From NCBI GenBank assembly GCA_964568735.1, contig CAZMRF010000054.1, positions 1-35,343 on the forward strand: a DNA stretch of 35,343 nucleotides, read 5' to 3'. Shown piece after piece: positions 1 to 8,233 of this stretch. The DNA comes from CAZMRF01 sp964568735 (GTDB lineage Bacteria; Acidobacteriota; Polarisedimenticolia; JACPZX01). A model generated the notes under the pieces. The model saw only the letters and a list, made by a program, of their open reading frames with translations. It had not been told where the DNA came from and did no database searches. Position 1 is the first letter of the stretch; each line of letters opens with the position of its first letter. The translations under genes and the position numbers were made by a program.

Positions 1-1
1 C

Positions 2-532
2 ATGGTCGGCGAGATCCGCGACGAGGAGACGGCGCAGATCGCCGTGCAGTCCGCGCTCACGGGGCACCTGGTCTTCACCACGGTCCACGCCAACAACGTG
101 GTGGACGTGCTCGGCCGCTTTCTGAACATGAAGGTCGAGCTCTACAACTTCGTGTCGGCCCTGAACTGCGTCCTGGCCCAGCGCCTCGTCCGGCTCATCT
201 GCCGATCCTGCAAGCGCCCGGTGGACGTCGACCAGAAGATGCTCGACGAGTCCGGGCTGGACCCTGCAATCTTCGCGGGGGTGACGTTCTACGAAGGCCG
301 CGGGTGCATCGACTGCAACGGAACGGGGTTCCGCGGGCGGACGGCCATCGCGGAGATCCTGGACCTGTCCGACAACATCCGCGAGCTGATCCTCAACAAG
401 AAGTCGGCGGCCGAGATCAAGCGCGCGGCGAAGGAGGAGGGCATGAACTTCCTCAGGGAGTCGGCCATCCAGAAGGTCCGGTCGGGGGACACGACCCTGC
501 GCGAGATCAACAAGGTCACCTTCATCGAGTAG
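2..532 (+). CDS. gspE: GspE/PilB-family secretion ATPase, C-terminal part (5' truncated)
   Basis: This is the C-terminal 176 residues of a hexameric cytoplasmic ATPase that powers type II secretion or type IV pilus assembly; the gene begins before the window. The first visible residues, VGEIRDEETA, are the Walker B region, followed by the His box (TGHLVFTTVHANN) and the family's tetracysteine zinc site as two C-x2-C pairs (ICRSC and GCIDC, about residues 65 and 101). The ATG at base 2 is internal to the Walker B region and is not the true start. The stop lies 4 nt before pilM, so the two are probably co-transcribed. The sequence alone does not settle GspE against PilB; the surrounding genes mix both system types. 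Confidence 0.93.
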   Translation: MVGEIRDEETAQIAVQSALTGHLVFTTVHANNVVDVLGRFLNMKVELYNFVSALNCVLAQRLVRLICRSCKRPVDVDQKMLDESGLDPAIFAGVTFYEGRGCIDCNGTGFRGRTAIAEILDLSDNIRELILNKKSAAEIKRAAKEEGMNFLRESAIQKVRSGDTTLREINKVTFIE

Positions 533-536
533 ATGC

Positions 537-1601
537 ATGGCGCTCACCCTTCCGAGAATCGAGATGCCCTCCTGGCTGCGGCTCCCCACGCCGTCCGTCC
601 GCGCCGGCGCGGCCGGCGGGAAGCCCTCCATGCTGGAAGCGAAGGTCCCGCCGGTCGCCTTCGATCTCGATCAGACGAGCCTGGCCATGGTCCGCATGGG
701 GAAGAGGAAGCAGGAGCGCTACATCGCCTCCTACGGCGTGCTCGAGCTGCCGCCCGAGACGGTCGAGATCGACTTCTACAACGTGCACCTCAAGTCGCCG
801 GAGAAGTTCCGTGAGCTCGTCCGCCGGATGGTCGAGAAGGAGGACCTGAAGCTCGACAAGGTCTCGTTCCTCCTCCCGGACAACTATGCCCGCGTGGCGA
901 TCATCACCCTCGACCAGCTGCCCCGCAGGAGGCAGGACGCGCTGGAGCTCGTCAAGTGGAAGACGAAGAAGGCCGTTCCCTTCAAGGTCGAGGAGGCGGC
1001 CATCGACTACATGGTCCTGCCCGGACCCGGGCCCAAGGTCGATCTCCTCGCGGTCCTCATCCCGCGGGCGGTCGTCGAGGGCTTCGAGAGCGCCTTCAAC
1101 GCCCTGGAAATCCAGGCAGGGCTCGTCGATCTCAGCACCCTGAGCCTCCTGAACCTCTACCGGCCGGTGCTCGAGAGGGAAATCGTCAACGGGTCGGAGT
1201 TCATGGTGGCCAACGTCTCCGGCGGCTTCGTCACCTTCGTGATCTTCCGTGGGCAGCAGATGATCTTCTTCCGCTCGAAGCCCTTCGCCCCGGGATCCGG
1301 AGACGACGAGGGGCGCGCCGCGCTGCGGCTGATCCGGCGCGAGCTGCAGACATCCCTCCTCTACTACCGGGAGAAGCTCCAGGGGCGCGAGCTGGCCAGG
1401 GCCTACCTGCGCGTGGTGGAGCTCGGCCCGGAATCCGTCGCGTCGGTTTTCACGGAGCAGCCCGAGATCGCCGAGGTGGACTGGATCGATCCCCGCAAGG
1501 TGCTCGAGGTCGACGGGCGGATGACCGGCGAGCAGGGGACGCGCCTCCTCCAGCGGTTGGCGCCCGCGCTGGGCGCGACGCTGGGAAGGGAGGCCACGTG
1601 A
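537..1601 (+). CDS. pilM: PilM-like actin-fold assembly protein
   Basis: A cytoplasmic actin/FtsA-fold protein that binds the N-terminus of PilN and links the inner-membrane platform to the motor ATPase (family knowledge). Visible features are the phosphate-1-like segment VAFDLDQTSLAMVRM (about residues 40-54), a middle region with EVEEAAIDYMVLP-type PilM sequence, and a second actin-like strand pair, VANVSGGFVTFVIF (about 224-237). At 354 residues it is normal for the family, with a roughly 38-residue N-terminal extension rich in Pro, Ala and Gly. An ATG at 533 is out of frame; the in-frame ATG at 537 follows the gspE stop directly. The stop overlaps the pilN GTG start by 4 nt (GTGA), indicating translational coupling. 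Confidence 0.88.
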   Translation: MALTLPRIEMPSWLRLPTPSVRAGAAGGKPSMLEAKVPPVAFDLDQTSLAMVRMGKRKQERYIASYGVLELPPETVEIDFYNVHLKSPEKFRELVRRMVEKEDLKLDKVSFLLPDNYARVAIITLDQLPRRRQDALELVKWKTKKAVPFKVEEAAIDYMVLPGPGPKVDLLAVLIPRAVVEGFESAFNALEIQAGLVDLSTLSLLNLYRPVLEREIVNGSEFMVANVSGGFVTFVIFRGQQMIFFRSKPFAPGSGDDEGRAALRLIRRELQTSLLYYREKLQGRELARAYLRVVELGPESVASVFTEQPEIAEVDWIDPRKVLEVDGRMTGEQGTRLLQRLAPALGATLGREAT

Positions 1602-2563
1602 GGCGATTCTCCATCAACCTGGCAACGCGGCCCTTCCACAACAACACGCTCTACTGGGCGGGATTCGCGGCCGCGGCGCTGCTGCTCGCCGGCCTGACCT
1701 GGTACAACTCGGCACGAGCTTCCGCAATCAGCGCGGACCTGGACGAGTGGTCGGTCCGCCTGGAGGAGCACAGCGCGGCCCTCTCCAGTCTGGAGAGGGA
1801 AGTGCGGGTCATGAACTCGACCGTCGCGAACCTGGATCTCGAAGACCTCGGCGAGAAGAGCACCTTCGCCAACGAGATCATCCTGAGCCGCCTTTTCTCG
1901 TGGACCAGCCTCTTCGATCGGCTCGAGGAGGTCCTTCCTCCCCAGGTGCGCCTGCGCTCCATACGGCCGTCCATCGGCCAGGGCCTCATCGAGGTCTCCG
2001 TGGACGGGATGACCCCCGACCACGGCGCGCTCCTCGCCTTCGAGGATGCGCTCGACCACTCCGACTACTTCACCTCCGTCTATCCGCTCCACGAGTCCAC
2101 GCGGGTGAAGGAGGGCGAGATCAACTTCAGCGTGACCTTCGGCTACAGCCCCGCGGGCCGCGTCGAGGAAGCCCCCCCCGCTGTGGAGCCTACCGGCGGG
2201 GAGCCGGACTCCGCCGATGCGGGCGTGGAGGAGCCGGGGGATGCCGCCGCCGAGGCGAGAGCCGGCGCGGCGGTGCAGACAGGGGCGGCCGGGGAGCTGC
2301 AGCGGGCGCGGCCAGCCGCTCCGGCCGGCGCGCCGGGATCCTCCCCGAGGCAGGGCGCCACGGACCTCTCCCGCCGGAAGGCCGCCGGCCCCGCGCGGCC
2401 GGGAGGCACTCCAGGCAAGGCAGCGGGGAAAGCCGGGCGCGCGACCACGGCGCCCGCGCCCGCCCCCGATGACGTCGACGGCGATCCGAACGAGGAGGAT
2501 CCGAACGACGAGGACCCGAACGACGAGGGGGAGGATGGGGACGGGCAGGGGGCTCGCCCATGA
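1598..2563 (+). CDS. pilN: PilN-like inner-membrane protein with long acidic C-terminal extension
   Basis: A bitopic inner-membrane protein of the alignment subcomplex. The N-terminus MRRFSINLATRPF is the conserved PilN segment (usually INLLP-like) that PilM binds; a membrane helix follows (about residues 18-37), then a coiled coil and a ferredoxin-like periplasmic domain to about residue 185. The GTG start at 1598 overlaps the pilM stop by 4 nt and puts the INL motif at the N-terminus; the open frame runs further upstream but only inside pilM. At 321 residues it is about 100 longer than typical PilN: residues from about 188 are Ala/Pro/Gly-rich and end in three tandem DPN-[ED]-E units and an Asp/Glu tail. 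The extension should lie in the periplasm; its role is unknown. Confidence 0.82.
   Translation: MRRFSINLATRPFHNNTLYWAGFAAAALLLAGLTWYNSARASAISADLDEWSVRLEEHSAALSSLEREVRVMNSTVANLDLEDLGEKSTFANEIILSRLFSWTSLFDRLEEVLPPQVRLRSIRPSIGQGLIEVSVDGMTPDHGALLAFEDALDHSDYFTSVYPLHESTRVKEGEINFSVTFGYSPAGRVEEAPPAVEPTGGEPDSADAGVEEPGDAAAEARAGAAVQTGAAGELQRARPAAPAGAPGSSPRQGATDLSRRKAAGPARPGGTPGKAAGKAGRATTAPAPAPDDVDGDPNEEDPNDEDPNDEGEDGDGQGARP
2483..2527 (+). repeat. Three tandem 15-bp repeats encoding DPNEE/DPNDE/DPNDE
   Basis: Three adjacent 15-nt units (2483-2497, 2498-2512, 2513-2527) differ at only two positions between successive copies and are in frame with pilN, encoding DPNEE, DPNDE and DPNDE from about residue 296. 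The Asp/Asn/Glu pattern resembles calcium-binding low-complexity repeats, but no defined calcium-binding fold is visible. Unit length is a multiple of three, so copy-number change would keep the frame. Confidence 0.85.
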
Positions 2564-3156
2564 CATCCGTGCGGGACTTCGACATCAGGGAGCGGCGTGG
2601 TCTCCTGAGCGGCATCCTCGCCCTGGGGCTGGCCGTGAACCTCGTCGTGGTCTTCCTCGTGAATCTCCCGAGGGCGCACCGGGCGGAGAGCCTCCGGTCG
2701 GCCGCCGAACGGTTCGGGCACGTCCGCGCGGAGCGCGAGCGGACAGCAGGGACCCTCCGCACGGAATACCAGCGGATCATGGACGGACGCAGGACGCTCG
2801 AGACCTTCTACAGCGACGTGCTCTCCACGAAGCGGGAGCGCATGACCGCCGTGCAGCGGGAGGTCCGCCAGATCGCGGGCAAGTACAACATCGACCCGGA
2901 GACGATCACCTACGACCACGAGCCCTTCGAGAGGGATCGGATCGCGCGATTCTCCATCGTCATGCCCCTCAACGGCTCCTACGAGAACCTCAGGCAGTTC
3001 ATCAGCTCCGTCGAGAGCTCGGAGAACTTCCTGACCATCACGAGCATCCTGCTGGCCGACTCCAAGGAAGGGGGCGTCATCCTCAGCCTGAACGTCACGC
3101 TGGCCACCTGGTTCTTCGATCCCGACATCGTCCAGCGCAAGAAGGTCGTCGGATGA
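2560..3156 (+). CDS. pilO: PilO-like inner-membrane protein
   Basis: Partner of PilN in the inner-membrane alignment complex. The 198-residue product has a short charged cytoplasmic N-terminus, one membrane helix (about residues 14-36), an Arg/Glu-rich coiled coil (about 40-105) and a C-terminal ferredoxin-like domain with the PilO-type segment NGSYENLRQFISSVE. Length and layout match the family. The ATG overlaps the pilN stop by 4 nt (ATGA), supporting both the start and coupled translation. Assignment rests on layout and position after PilM and PilN as much as on motifs. Confidence 0.83.
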   Translation: MTSVRDFDIRERRGLLSGILALGLAVNLVVVFLVNLPRAHRAESLRSAAERFGHVRAERERTAGTLRTEYQRIMDGRRTLETFYSDVLSTKRERMTAVQREVRQIAGKYNIDPETITYDHEPFERDRIARFSIVMPLNGSYENLRQFISSVESSENFLTITSILLADSKEGGVILSLNVTLATWFFDPDIVQRKKVVG

Positions 3157-3169
3157 GAGGGAGCCCCGC

Positions 3170-3859
3170 GTGAGCCAGAGAGCCAAGCCGGCCCTGGCCG
3201 TAGCGCTCGTCGGAGTGCTCGGGTGGATGCTCTACTCGCAGCTCTCGGGGATCTCGCTTCTTTCGGGCTCGGACATCCCGGAGCTTCCGGGAGAGCTCGA
3301 GACGGGGAACCTCGTGGGGCTTGGCGAGGTCACCAGCCTTTCTCCGGCCGCCGTGCTGGGCGGGACGCCGACCTACGACCTCGGCGGAAGGAACCTCTTC
3401 CAGTACGGCACCATCAAGCCTCCGCCTCCCTCGCCGGAGGAGCTGGAGCGCATGAGGAAGGCCGAGGAGGAGAGGCTCCAGGCCATGGAAGCGGCGGCGA
3501 AGCAGCGTCAGGAGGCGGACGAAGCCATGCGGCAGGAGCAGCAGCTCCAGGCCGAGAAGGCGATGGCGGAGGCCAGCGCGCAGCGCGCGAAGGCGCCCCC
3601 GGCCGAGACGAGGCCCCAGACCCCGCCGAAGCCGCCGCCGCCGGCCATGGATCTCAAGCTCGTGGGCTACCTGGGACCCCAGAACTCGAGAATCGCCGTC
3701 TTCTACACCTCGGGCGGCAAGGAGATCGTGCTGGGGAAGAAGGGCGAGGTGATCGAGGGGAAGTTCACGGTGCTCGACATTGGCGTGGAGTCGGTGGAGA
3801 TGGGATACGTGGATCCGGTGCACGCGGGCTCGAAGAAAACCATTCAGCTGGGGAAGTGA
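3170..3859 (+). CDS. PilP/GspC-like periplasmic linker protein
   Basis: Probably connects the PilN/PilO platform to the secretin. It has an N-terminal membrane anchor (about residues 6-25), a Gly/Leu-rich segment with LGGRNLFQYG, a long Glu/Gln/Ala coiled coil (about 84-140), a Pro-rich stretch and a small C-terminal beta domain (about 160-229; LKLVGYLG through IQLGK) of the PilP / GspC homology-region type. The GTG start at 3170 follows a GAGAGGGAG ribosome site at suitable spacing. PilP is usually a lipoprotein; here there is no lipobox Cys, and the membrane helix is more like GspC. The gene lies between pilO and the secretin, where pilP is expected. Confidence 0.75.
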   Translation: MSQRAKPALAVALVGVLGWMLYSQLSGISLLSGSDIPELPGELETGNLVGLGEVTSLSPAAVLGGTPTYDLGGRNLFQYGTIKPPPPSPEELERMRKAEEERLQAMEAAAKQRQEADEAMRQEQQLQAEKAMAEASAQRAKAPPAETRPQTPPKPPPPAMDLKLVGYLGPQNSRIAVFYTSGGKEIVLGKKGEVIEGKFTVLDIGVESVEMGYVDPVHAGSKKTIQLGK

Positions 3860-3863
3860 GCGC

Positions 3864-6416
3864 ATGCGGACTGAGGTGCCGACTTACAGGATAAGACGCC
3901 GTGCCGCCGGAGCCCTCGTGGCCTGCGTGCTGCTCTCCCTGATGTCGGGGGGATGCGCCGCGTCGAAAGTCTTCAGCCAGGGAGAGAGGGCGGCGTCGCT
4001 CGGGGAATGGGACAAGGCCGTACTCGCCTACGCCCGGGCCCTGACGATGAATCCGGACAGCACCCGGTACCAGATGTCCCTGAGCCGGGCGAAGCAGACC
4101 GCCTCCATCATCCACTTCAACAAGGCCCGCCGTTACCTCGAGGCGGGCCAGCTCGAGCTTGCGATCGGGGAGCTGCAGCAGACCACCGTGCTCGACCCGA
4201 CGAACGACTACGCCCGCGTCGAGCTGGAGAAGGCCCTCCTCGAGTGGCAGAGGGTGCGGAGCGCCGCGGCGAAGACGGAGCTGGAGCTTGCCAAGGAGCG
4301 CGCGAGCACGGAGCTCGGCGTCCCGAGGCTCGACCCGGGCTCCAACATCCCCATCATCCTGAAGTTCAAGGAGACCGAAGTCGGGCAGATCTACGAGGCG
4401 CTCAGCAAGGCGTCAGGGATCAACTTTCTCTACGACTCGAAGCTCGAGCTCAAGAAGAAGGTCAGCGTCGATCTCACGAACGTGACGTTCGAAAACGCGA
4501 TGGGGACGCTGATGCTGATGAACAAGCACTTCTTCAAGGTGGTCGACGAGAACACGATCCTGCTCGCCGAGGACACGCAACAGAAGCGCCGGGAGATCGA
4601 AGATGAAGTCATCAAGACCTTCTACCTGTCCAACGCGGACGTCAAGGACGTCCAGACGTTACTGCGAACTCTCCTCGACGCGAGGAAGATCGTACAGAAC
4701 ACCCAGCTGAATGCGATCACGATCCGCGACACGCCGAACATCGTGGCCATCGCGGAGAAGATCATCGAGTCCAACGACAAGGCCAAGGCCGAGCTCCTCA
4801 TCGACGTCGAGCTCATGGAGATCAGCCGCACGGTCAGCGAGACCCTCGGCATCAACCTGAGCTCGCAGCGATTCAACGTGGCGTACCAGGGAGGCGACAC
4901 GGTTCCCCTCAACAACCTGAGCCTGCTCAGGCAGCTCGGCAACTGGGCGGTCGGCCCGATCCCGTCCGTGACCCTCGACTTCCTCAAGTCCGACTCCGGA
5001 ACCCAGGTCATCGCGAAGCCGCAGCTTCGCGTCACCGAGGGGGAGAAGGCCAACCTCCACATCGGAGACTCGGTTCCCATCCCGACCACGACCTTCAACA
5101 CCACCGGCACCGTCGGCACCAGCGTGATCCCCATCACCTCCTTCACCTACCAGGAGGTGGGCATCGTCATCGAGATCGAGCCCCGCGTTCATCACAACAA
5201 CGAGATCTCCCTGAAGCTGAACGTGGAGGTGAGCCAGCTCGGGGATCAGGTGAGCACGGGCCAGGGCCAGACGGCCCCGGCCATCAACACGCGGCAGATC
5301 AACACCGTCATCCGCCTGAAGAACGGGGAAACGAACCTGCTTGCGGGCCTGATAGCCGAGCAACAGAGCGGGGGGCGCGCCGGCTTCCCGGGCGTCATCG
5401 ACACGCCCATCCTCCAGAGGATCTTCTCTTCGAACGCCTCGACCGTTCGCAAGACCGACCTGGTGCTCACGCTCACTCCGCAGATCATCCGGATACCGGA
5501 TATCCGCGACGCGGATCTCGTCCCGCTCTTCATCGGCACGAAGAACGACCCGCGCCTCCGCGGAAAGGCCTCGAGCCCCTTCGGGCCCGATCCCTTCGCG
5601 GAGCGCGAGAAGGAGGGCTCGGGCCTCGAAGGCGGGGTCGAGGAGGAGCCGGCCGCGGAGGCCGGCCCCGCGGAAAACGCGCCTCCCCAGGCCGCGCCGG
5701 GCGCGGGCGCCCCGGCTGTTCCCGCTCCCTCGCCCGTCCCCACCTCGGCCGGGCCCGCCGTGGGGGCACCTCCCTCTGCGGCGGCGGGGGCAGACTCCGC
5801 CGAGGAGGACGAAACGGGGGACGAAGACGAAGAAGGCGAGGAAGCCGAGCCCCCTCGCGGGTCCAACCCGAGAGACGTGATGCAACGGCTTTCCGAGAGC
5901 GGCAAGCCAGGCGTCCTGGAGGACGCGCTCGAAGGCTCGGGAGCCCCCGTGAGCCCCACACCCGGGGCGCAGGCGCCCCCGGTCATCGAGGAGGCCCTAC
6001 AGCCCTTCGAGATTTCCCTCATGCCCAACCGCCTGACGGTGGCAGGAGGCGGAGGTTTCGCCTTCAATATCAGGGTGAAGGGGGCCTCGAACCTCCAGAA
6101 GGTGAACCTCATGGTTCGGTACGACCCGGCGGTCGCCGAGTTCGACCGAGGGCTCGAGGGAGTGCTCATGCGGGGAGACGGCACGGCGACGGTCTTCACC
6201 GCCGTCAAGGCCGGCCCGGGGATGGTCAGGGTCGAGCTGGCGCGGCAGGGGTCGAGCCGGGGCGTGACGGGGAATGGACCCATCGCGTCGCTCCGCTTCA
6301 ACCCCGTCGCTCCCGGCCGCACCGTGATCGATCTGGTCGAGGCTCGCGCGGAGACTCCCACGGGAGCAGCGATCCCGCTCACCACGGGTGGAGCCGACGT
6401 GACGGTGAGCCCGTGA
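3864..6416 (+). CDS. Secretin (GspD/PilQ family) with N-terminal TPR and C-terminal cohesin domain
   Basis: Outer-membrane secretin forming the exit pore of the secretion or pilus machine. Layout of the 850 residues: signal peptide with a Cys at about 33 in a poor lipobox (MSGGC); TPR-like helices (about 35-150); STN/N0 domain from about 160; a single N1-like domain from about 248; secretin barrel about 310-545 (ELLIDVELMEIS to LVLTLTPQIIRIP); an Ala/Pro/Glu-rich, acidic linker (about 550-710); and a C-terminal cohesin-like beta domain (about 714-845, with VRYDPAVAEF). The start is the ATG at 3864, preceded by GGGGAAG and 4 nt after the upstream stop; the frame is open further 5' inside that gene. 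The secretin signature loop reads GVIDTPILQRIF, diverged from the usual IPILG form. PilQ and GspD cannot be separated cleanly. Confidence 0.92.
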   Translation: MRTEVPTYRIRRRAAGALVACVLLSLMSGGCAASKVFSQGERAASLGEWDKAVLAYARALTMNPDSTRYQMSLSRAKQTASIIHFNKARRYLEAGQLELAIGELQQTTVLDPTNDYARVELEKALLEWQRVRSAAAKTELELAKERASTELGVPRLDPGSNIPIILKFKETEVGQIYEALSKASGINFLYDSKLELKKKVSVDLTNVTFENAMGTLMLMNKHFFKVVDENTILLAEDTQQKRREIEDEVIKTFYLSNADVKDVQTLLRTLLDARKIVQNTQLNAITIRDTPNIVAIAEKIIESNDKAKAELLIDVELMEISRTVSETLGINLSSQRFNVAYQGGDTVPLNNLSLLRQLGNWAVGPIPSVTLDFLKSDSGTQVIAKPQLRVTEGEKANLHIGDSVPIPTTTFNTTGTVGTSVIPITSFTYQEVGIVIEIEPRVHHNNEISLKLNVEVSQLGDQVSTGQGQTAPAINTRQINTVIRLKNGETNLLAGLIAEQQSGGRAGFPGVIDTPILQRIFSSNASTVRKTDLVLTLTPQIIRIPDIRDADLVPLFIGTKNDPRLRGKASSPFGPDPFAEREKEGSGLEGGVEEEPAAEAGPAENAPPQAAPGAGAPAVPAPSPVPTSAGPAVGAPPSAAAGADSAEEDETGDEDEEGEEAEPPRGSNPRDVMQRLSESGKPGVLEDALEGSGAPVSPTPGAQAPPVIEEALQPFEISLMPNRLTVAGGGGFAFNIRVKGASNLQKVNLMVRYDPAVAEFDRGLEGVLMRGDGTATVFTAVKAGPGMVRVELARQGSSRGVTGNGPIASLRFNPVAPGRTVIDLVEARAETPTGAAIPLTTGGADVTVSP

Positions 6417-6438
6417 GAAGGCGCAAGGCGGGATCCCG

Positions 6439-6939
6439 GTGATGCGCCCGGCCGGGCCGGCGGGAAGCGCCCTCGCGCGCCGGCACGGCGTGCAAGGGCT
6501 CACCCTGATCGAGCTCGTGGTCACGATTGCGATCCTGAGCATCCTGTCCGCGATGATCCTGCCCATCGCCAAGGTCACTCTCAAGCGGGAGAAGGAGCTG
6601 GAGCTGAGGCGGGCGCTGCGGACGATGAGGGAGGCGATCGACGAGTACAAGAAGTACTCGGACTCCGGGCTGATCCAGAAGCGCGGGCTGCGGGCCCAGG
6701 GATACCCGGAGGAACTCGACATCCTCGTCGAAGGCGTCCCGCAGGTGGGGGCCATCGACAAGAAGCTGCGCTTCCTCAGGAGGATCCCCATCGACCCGCT
6801 GACCGGGGAGGCCGTCTGGGGGCTGCGCTCCACCATGGACGATCCGGAGTCGACTTCCTGGGGCGGCCAGAACGTCTTCGACGTCTATTCTCTCAGCCCG
6901 GGGACGGCACTCGATGAGTCGAAATACAGTGACTGGTAA
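6439..6939 (+). CDS. GspG-like pseudopilin 1
   Basis: A secreted pseudopilin processed by prepilin peptidase. The N-terminus carries the type III signal G|LTLIELVVTIAILSILSAM with Glu5 at about residue 25 of the precursor, followed by the long hydrophobic helix and a GspG-like globular part (PIDPLTGE, then GGQNVFDVYSLSPG near the C-terminus). Position +1 after cleavage is Leu rather than the usual Phe. At 166 residues the length is normal. Translation may start at GTG 6439 or the adjacent ATG 6442. The gene lies 22 nt after the secretin and overlaps the next pseudopilin by 26 nt, consistent with one operon. Confidence 0.87.
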   Translation: MMRPAGPAGSALARRHGVQGLTLIELVVTIAILSILSAMILPIAKVTLKREKELELRRALRTMREAIDEYKKYSDSGLIQKRGLRAQGYPEELDILVEGVPQVGAIDKKLRFLRRIPIDPLTGEAVWGLRSTMDDPESTSWGGQNVFDVYSLSPGTALDESKYSDW

Positions 6940-7351
6940 CGGCCGCAGGCGCCCGGCGCGAGGCTTCACGTTGATCGAGCTGATCATCGTGATCGCCCTG
7001 ATCGGGATCCTCGCTACGATGGTCATACCCAACATGCGGCAGACCCCCCTCCGCGCGAAGGAGGCTGTTCTGAAGACGGACCTGCACACCTTCCGGGACG
7101 TCATCGATCAGTTCTTCGCGGACCGGGGCTACTACCCGGAGGATCTCGACGACCTCGTCACCAAGGGCTACCTGCGCAGCGTTCCCAAGGATCCCATCAC
7201 GAACAAGACAGGGACCTGGATCCTCATCTTCGCCGACGAGGCGGGGCAGGGGGACACGGACCTCACCGGCCAGGGCCGCGCGGGGATCTACGACGTCAGG
7301 AGCGGCGCGGAAGGCGCCGGCACCGACGGCAGGCCATACTACGATTGGTAG
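6914..7351 (+). CDS. gspG: GspG-like pseudopilin 2 (major pseudopilin type)
   Basis: A second pseudopilin and a closer match to the major type II secretion pseudopilin GspG. It has a short basic leader, the cleavage site RG|FTLIELIIVIALIGIL with Phe+1 and Glu5, and the GspG features YYPEDLDDLV, the GYLR-x-VPKDPITN segment and a C-terminus ending in YYDW. At 145 residues it is a normal length. The ATG at 6914 lies inside the end of pseudopilin 1, in a different frame. Two GspG-like subunits in tandem are common in acidobacterial and deltaproteobacterial operons of this kind (family knowledge). Confidence 0.9.
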   Translation: MSRNTVTGNGRRRPARGFTLIELIIVIALIGILATMVIPNMRQTPLRAKEAVLKTDLHTFRDVIDQFFADRGYYPEDLDDLVTKGYLRSVPKDPITNKTGTWILIFADEAGQGDTDLTGQGRAGIYDVRSGAEGAGTDGRPYYDW

Positions 7352-7386
7352 GGCAGGCGGCGGCAAGCCCCGCCCACGGAGGACGG

Positions 7387-8178
7387 ATGTCGACATCACG
7401 GAGACCCATCGGCGAGGCGCGGGGCGCCGCGCTCGTCATACTGGTCGCGGGCGTCGCGGCTCTGGTGACCCTGAGCGCGCTGACGATCGGCTGCGAGACC
7501 TCAGACCCCACGGCCCCGGAAGGGAGCACCATCACCATGTCCGCCAATCCGCAGACAGTCCTTCCCGGTCAGAGCTCCAGCATCATCGCGACCTTGAGAT
7601 CGAGCAATGGCACCCGGCTTCCCGATCAGGAGATCGTCTTCAGCACGACCGTGGGCCTCTTGAATCCCCCCGCCCAGACCGCCATCCTCACCGACGATGA
7701 CGGTGAAGCCGTCACGCTGCTCACCACTCCCTCATCGGCGACCGTGACGGCCAGCAGCGGGACGATCTCCGCCACGACTTCGGTGACGGTCAGCGGCTGC
7801 GCCCTGTCGGCCATCACGCTGAACCTCAGCAGTCAGGTCATCCCGACGTGCAGCACGAGCGTGACGCTTACGGTCAATGCCGTCGATACCAACAGCGATC
7901 CGTGCGAGGATCTGATCGTCAGGATCTCGAGCCTTGCTCCGATCTCAGGCTTGACCCGGCTCGTGGGGAGCATTGCCCTCTCCCAGGGCCTCACGAACGC
8001 CTCGGGGGACTTCATTACGACCTTCACGCCGGATCAGACGTCCTGCCAGTCGAAGTGTGACACGGCCTTCGATCCGAATGCGCCGAATAACGGGAACTGC
8101 GAGGTGGATTTCGTCGCGGAAGACGTCTCAGGTTCCATCGAATCATTCCGGGAGACTCTGGGTGAGTCCGTACCCTGA
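7387..8178 (+). CDS. Secreted Ig-like (BIG/invasin-type) Cys-rich protein, lipoprotein or prepilin-like
   Basis: The 263-residue product has an N-terminal hydrophobic helix and then a beta-rich Ser/Thr region with an invasin/BIG-type Ig-like domain (about residues 45-135: SANPQTVLPGQSSSI, DQEIVFSTTVGLL, DDDGEAVTLL). A second beta region contains six Cys, enough for three disulfides. Two export routes can be read: a lipoprotein with Cys36 (LTIGC, an imperfect lipobox), or a prepilin-like signal RG|AALVILVAGVAAL lacking Glu5, much like that of the next gene. ATG 7387 is chosen over an upstream in-frame start because a GGAGG lies directly before it. The gene is between pseudopilin genes in the same operon, so it may be a minor tip subunit or a secreted substrate. 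Function unknown. Confidence 0.75.
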   Translation: MSTSRRPIGEARGAALVILVAGVAALVTLSALTIGCETSDPTAPEGSTITMSANPQTVLPGQSSSIIATLRSSNGTRLPDQEIVFSTTVGLLNPPAQTAILTDDDGEAVTLLTTPSSATVTASSGTISATTSVTVSGCALSAITLNLSSQVIPTCSTSVTLTVNAVDTNSDPCEDLIVRISSLAPISGLTRLVGSIALSQGLTNASGDFITTFTPDQTSCQSKCDTAFDPNAPNNGNCEVDFVAEDVSGSIESFRETLGESVP

Positions 8179-8233
8179 ACATCAGCGGACCCCCGATGCT
8201 CCCCAAGCCGGGGAGCACGAGGGACGAGCACGC

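Noticed and set aside
956..1597. 5' extension of the pilN frame through pilM
   Set aside because: The extension is Arg/Gly-rich noise in the wrong frame of pilM; the GTG at 1598 gives the conserved PilN N-terminus.
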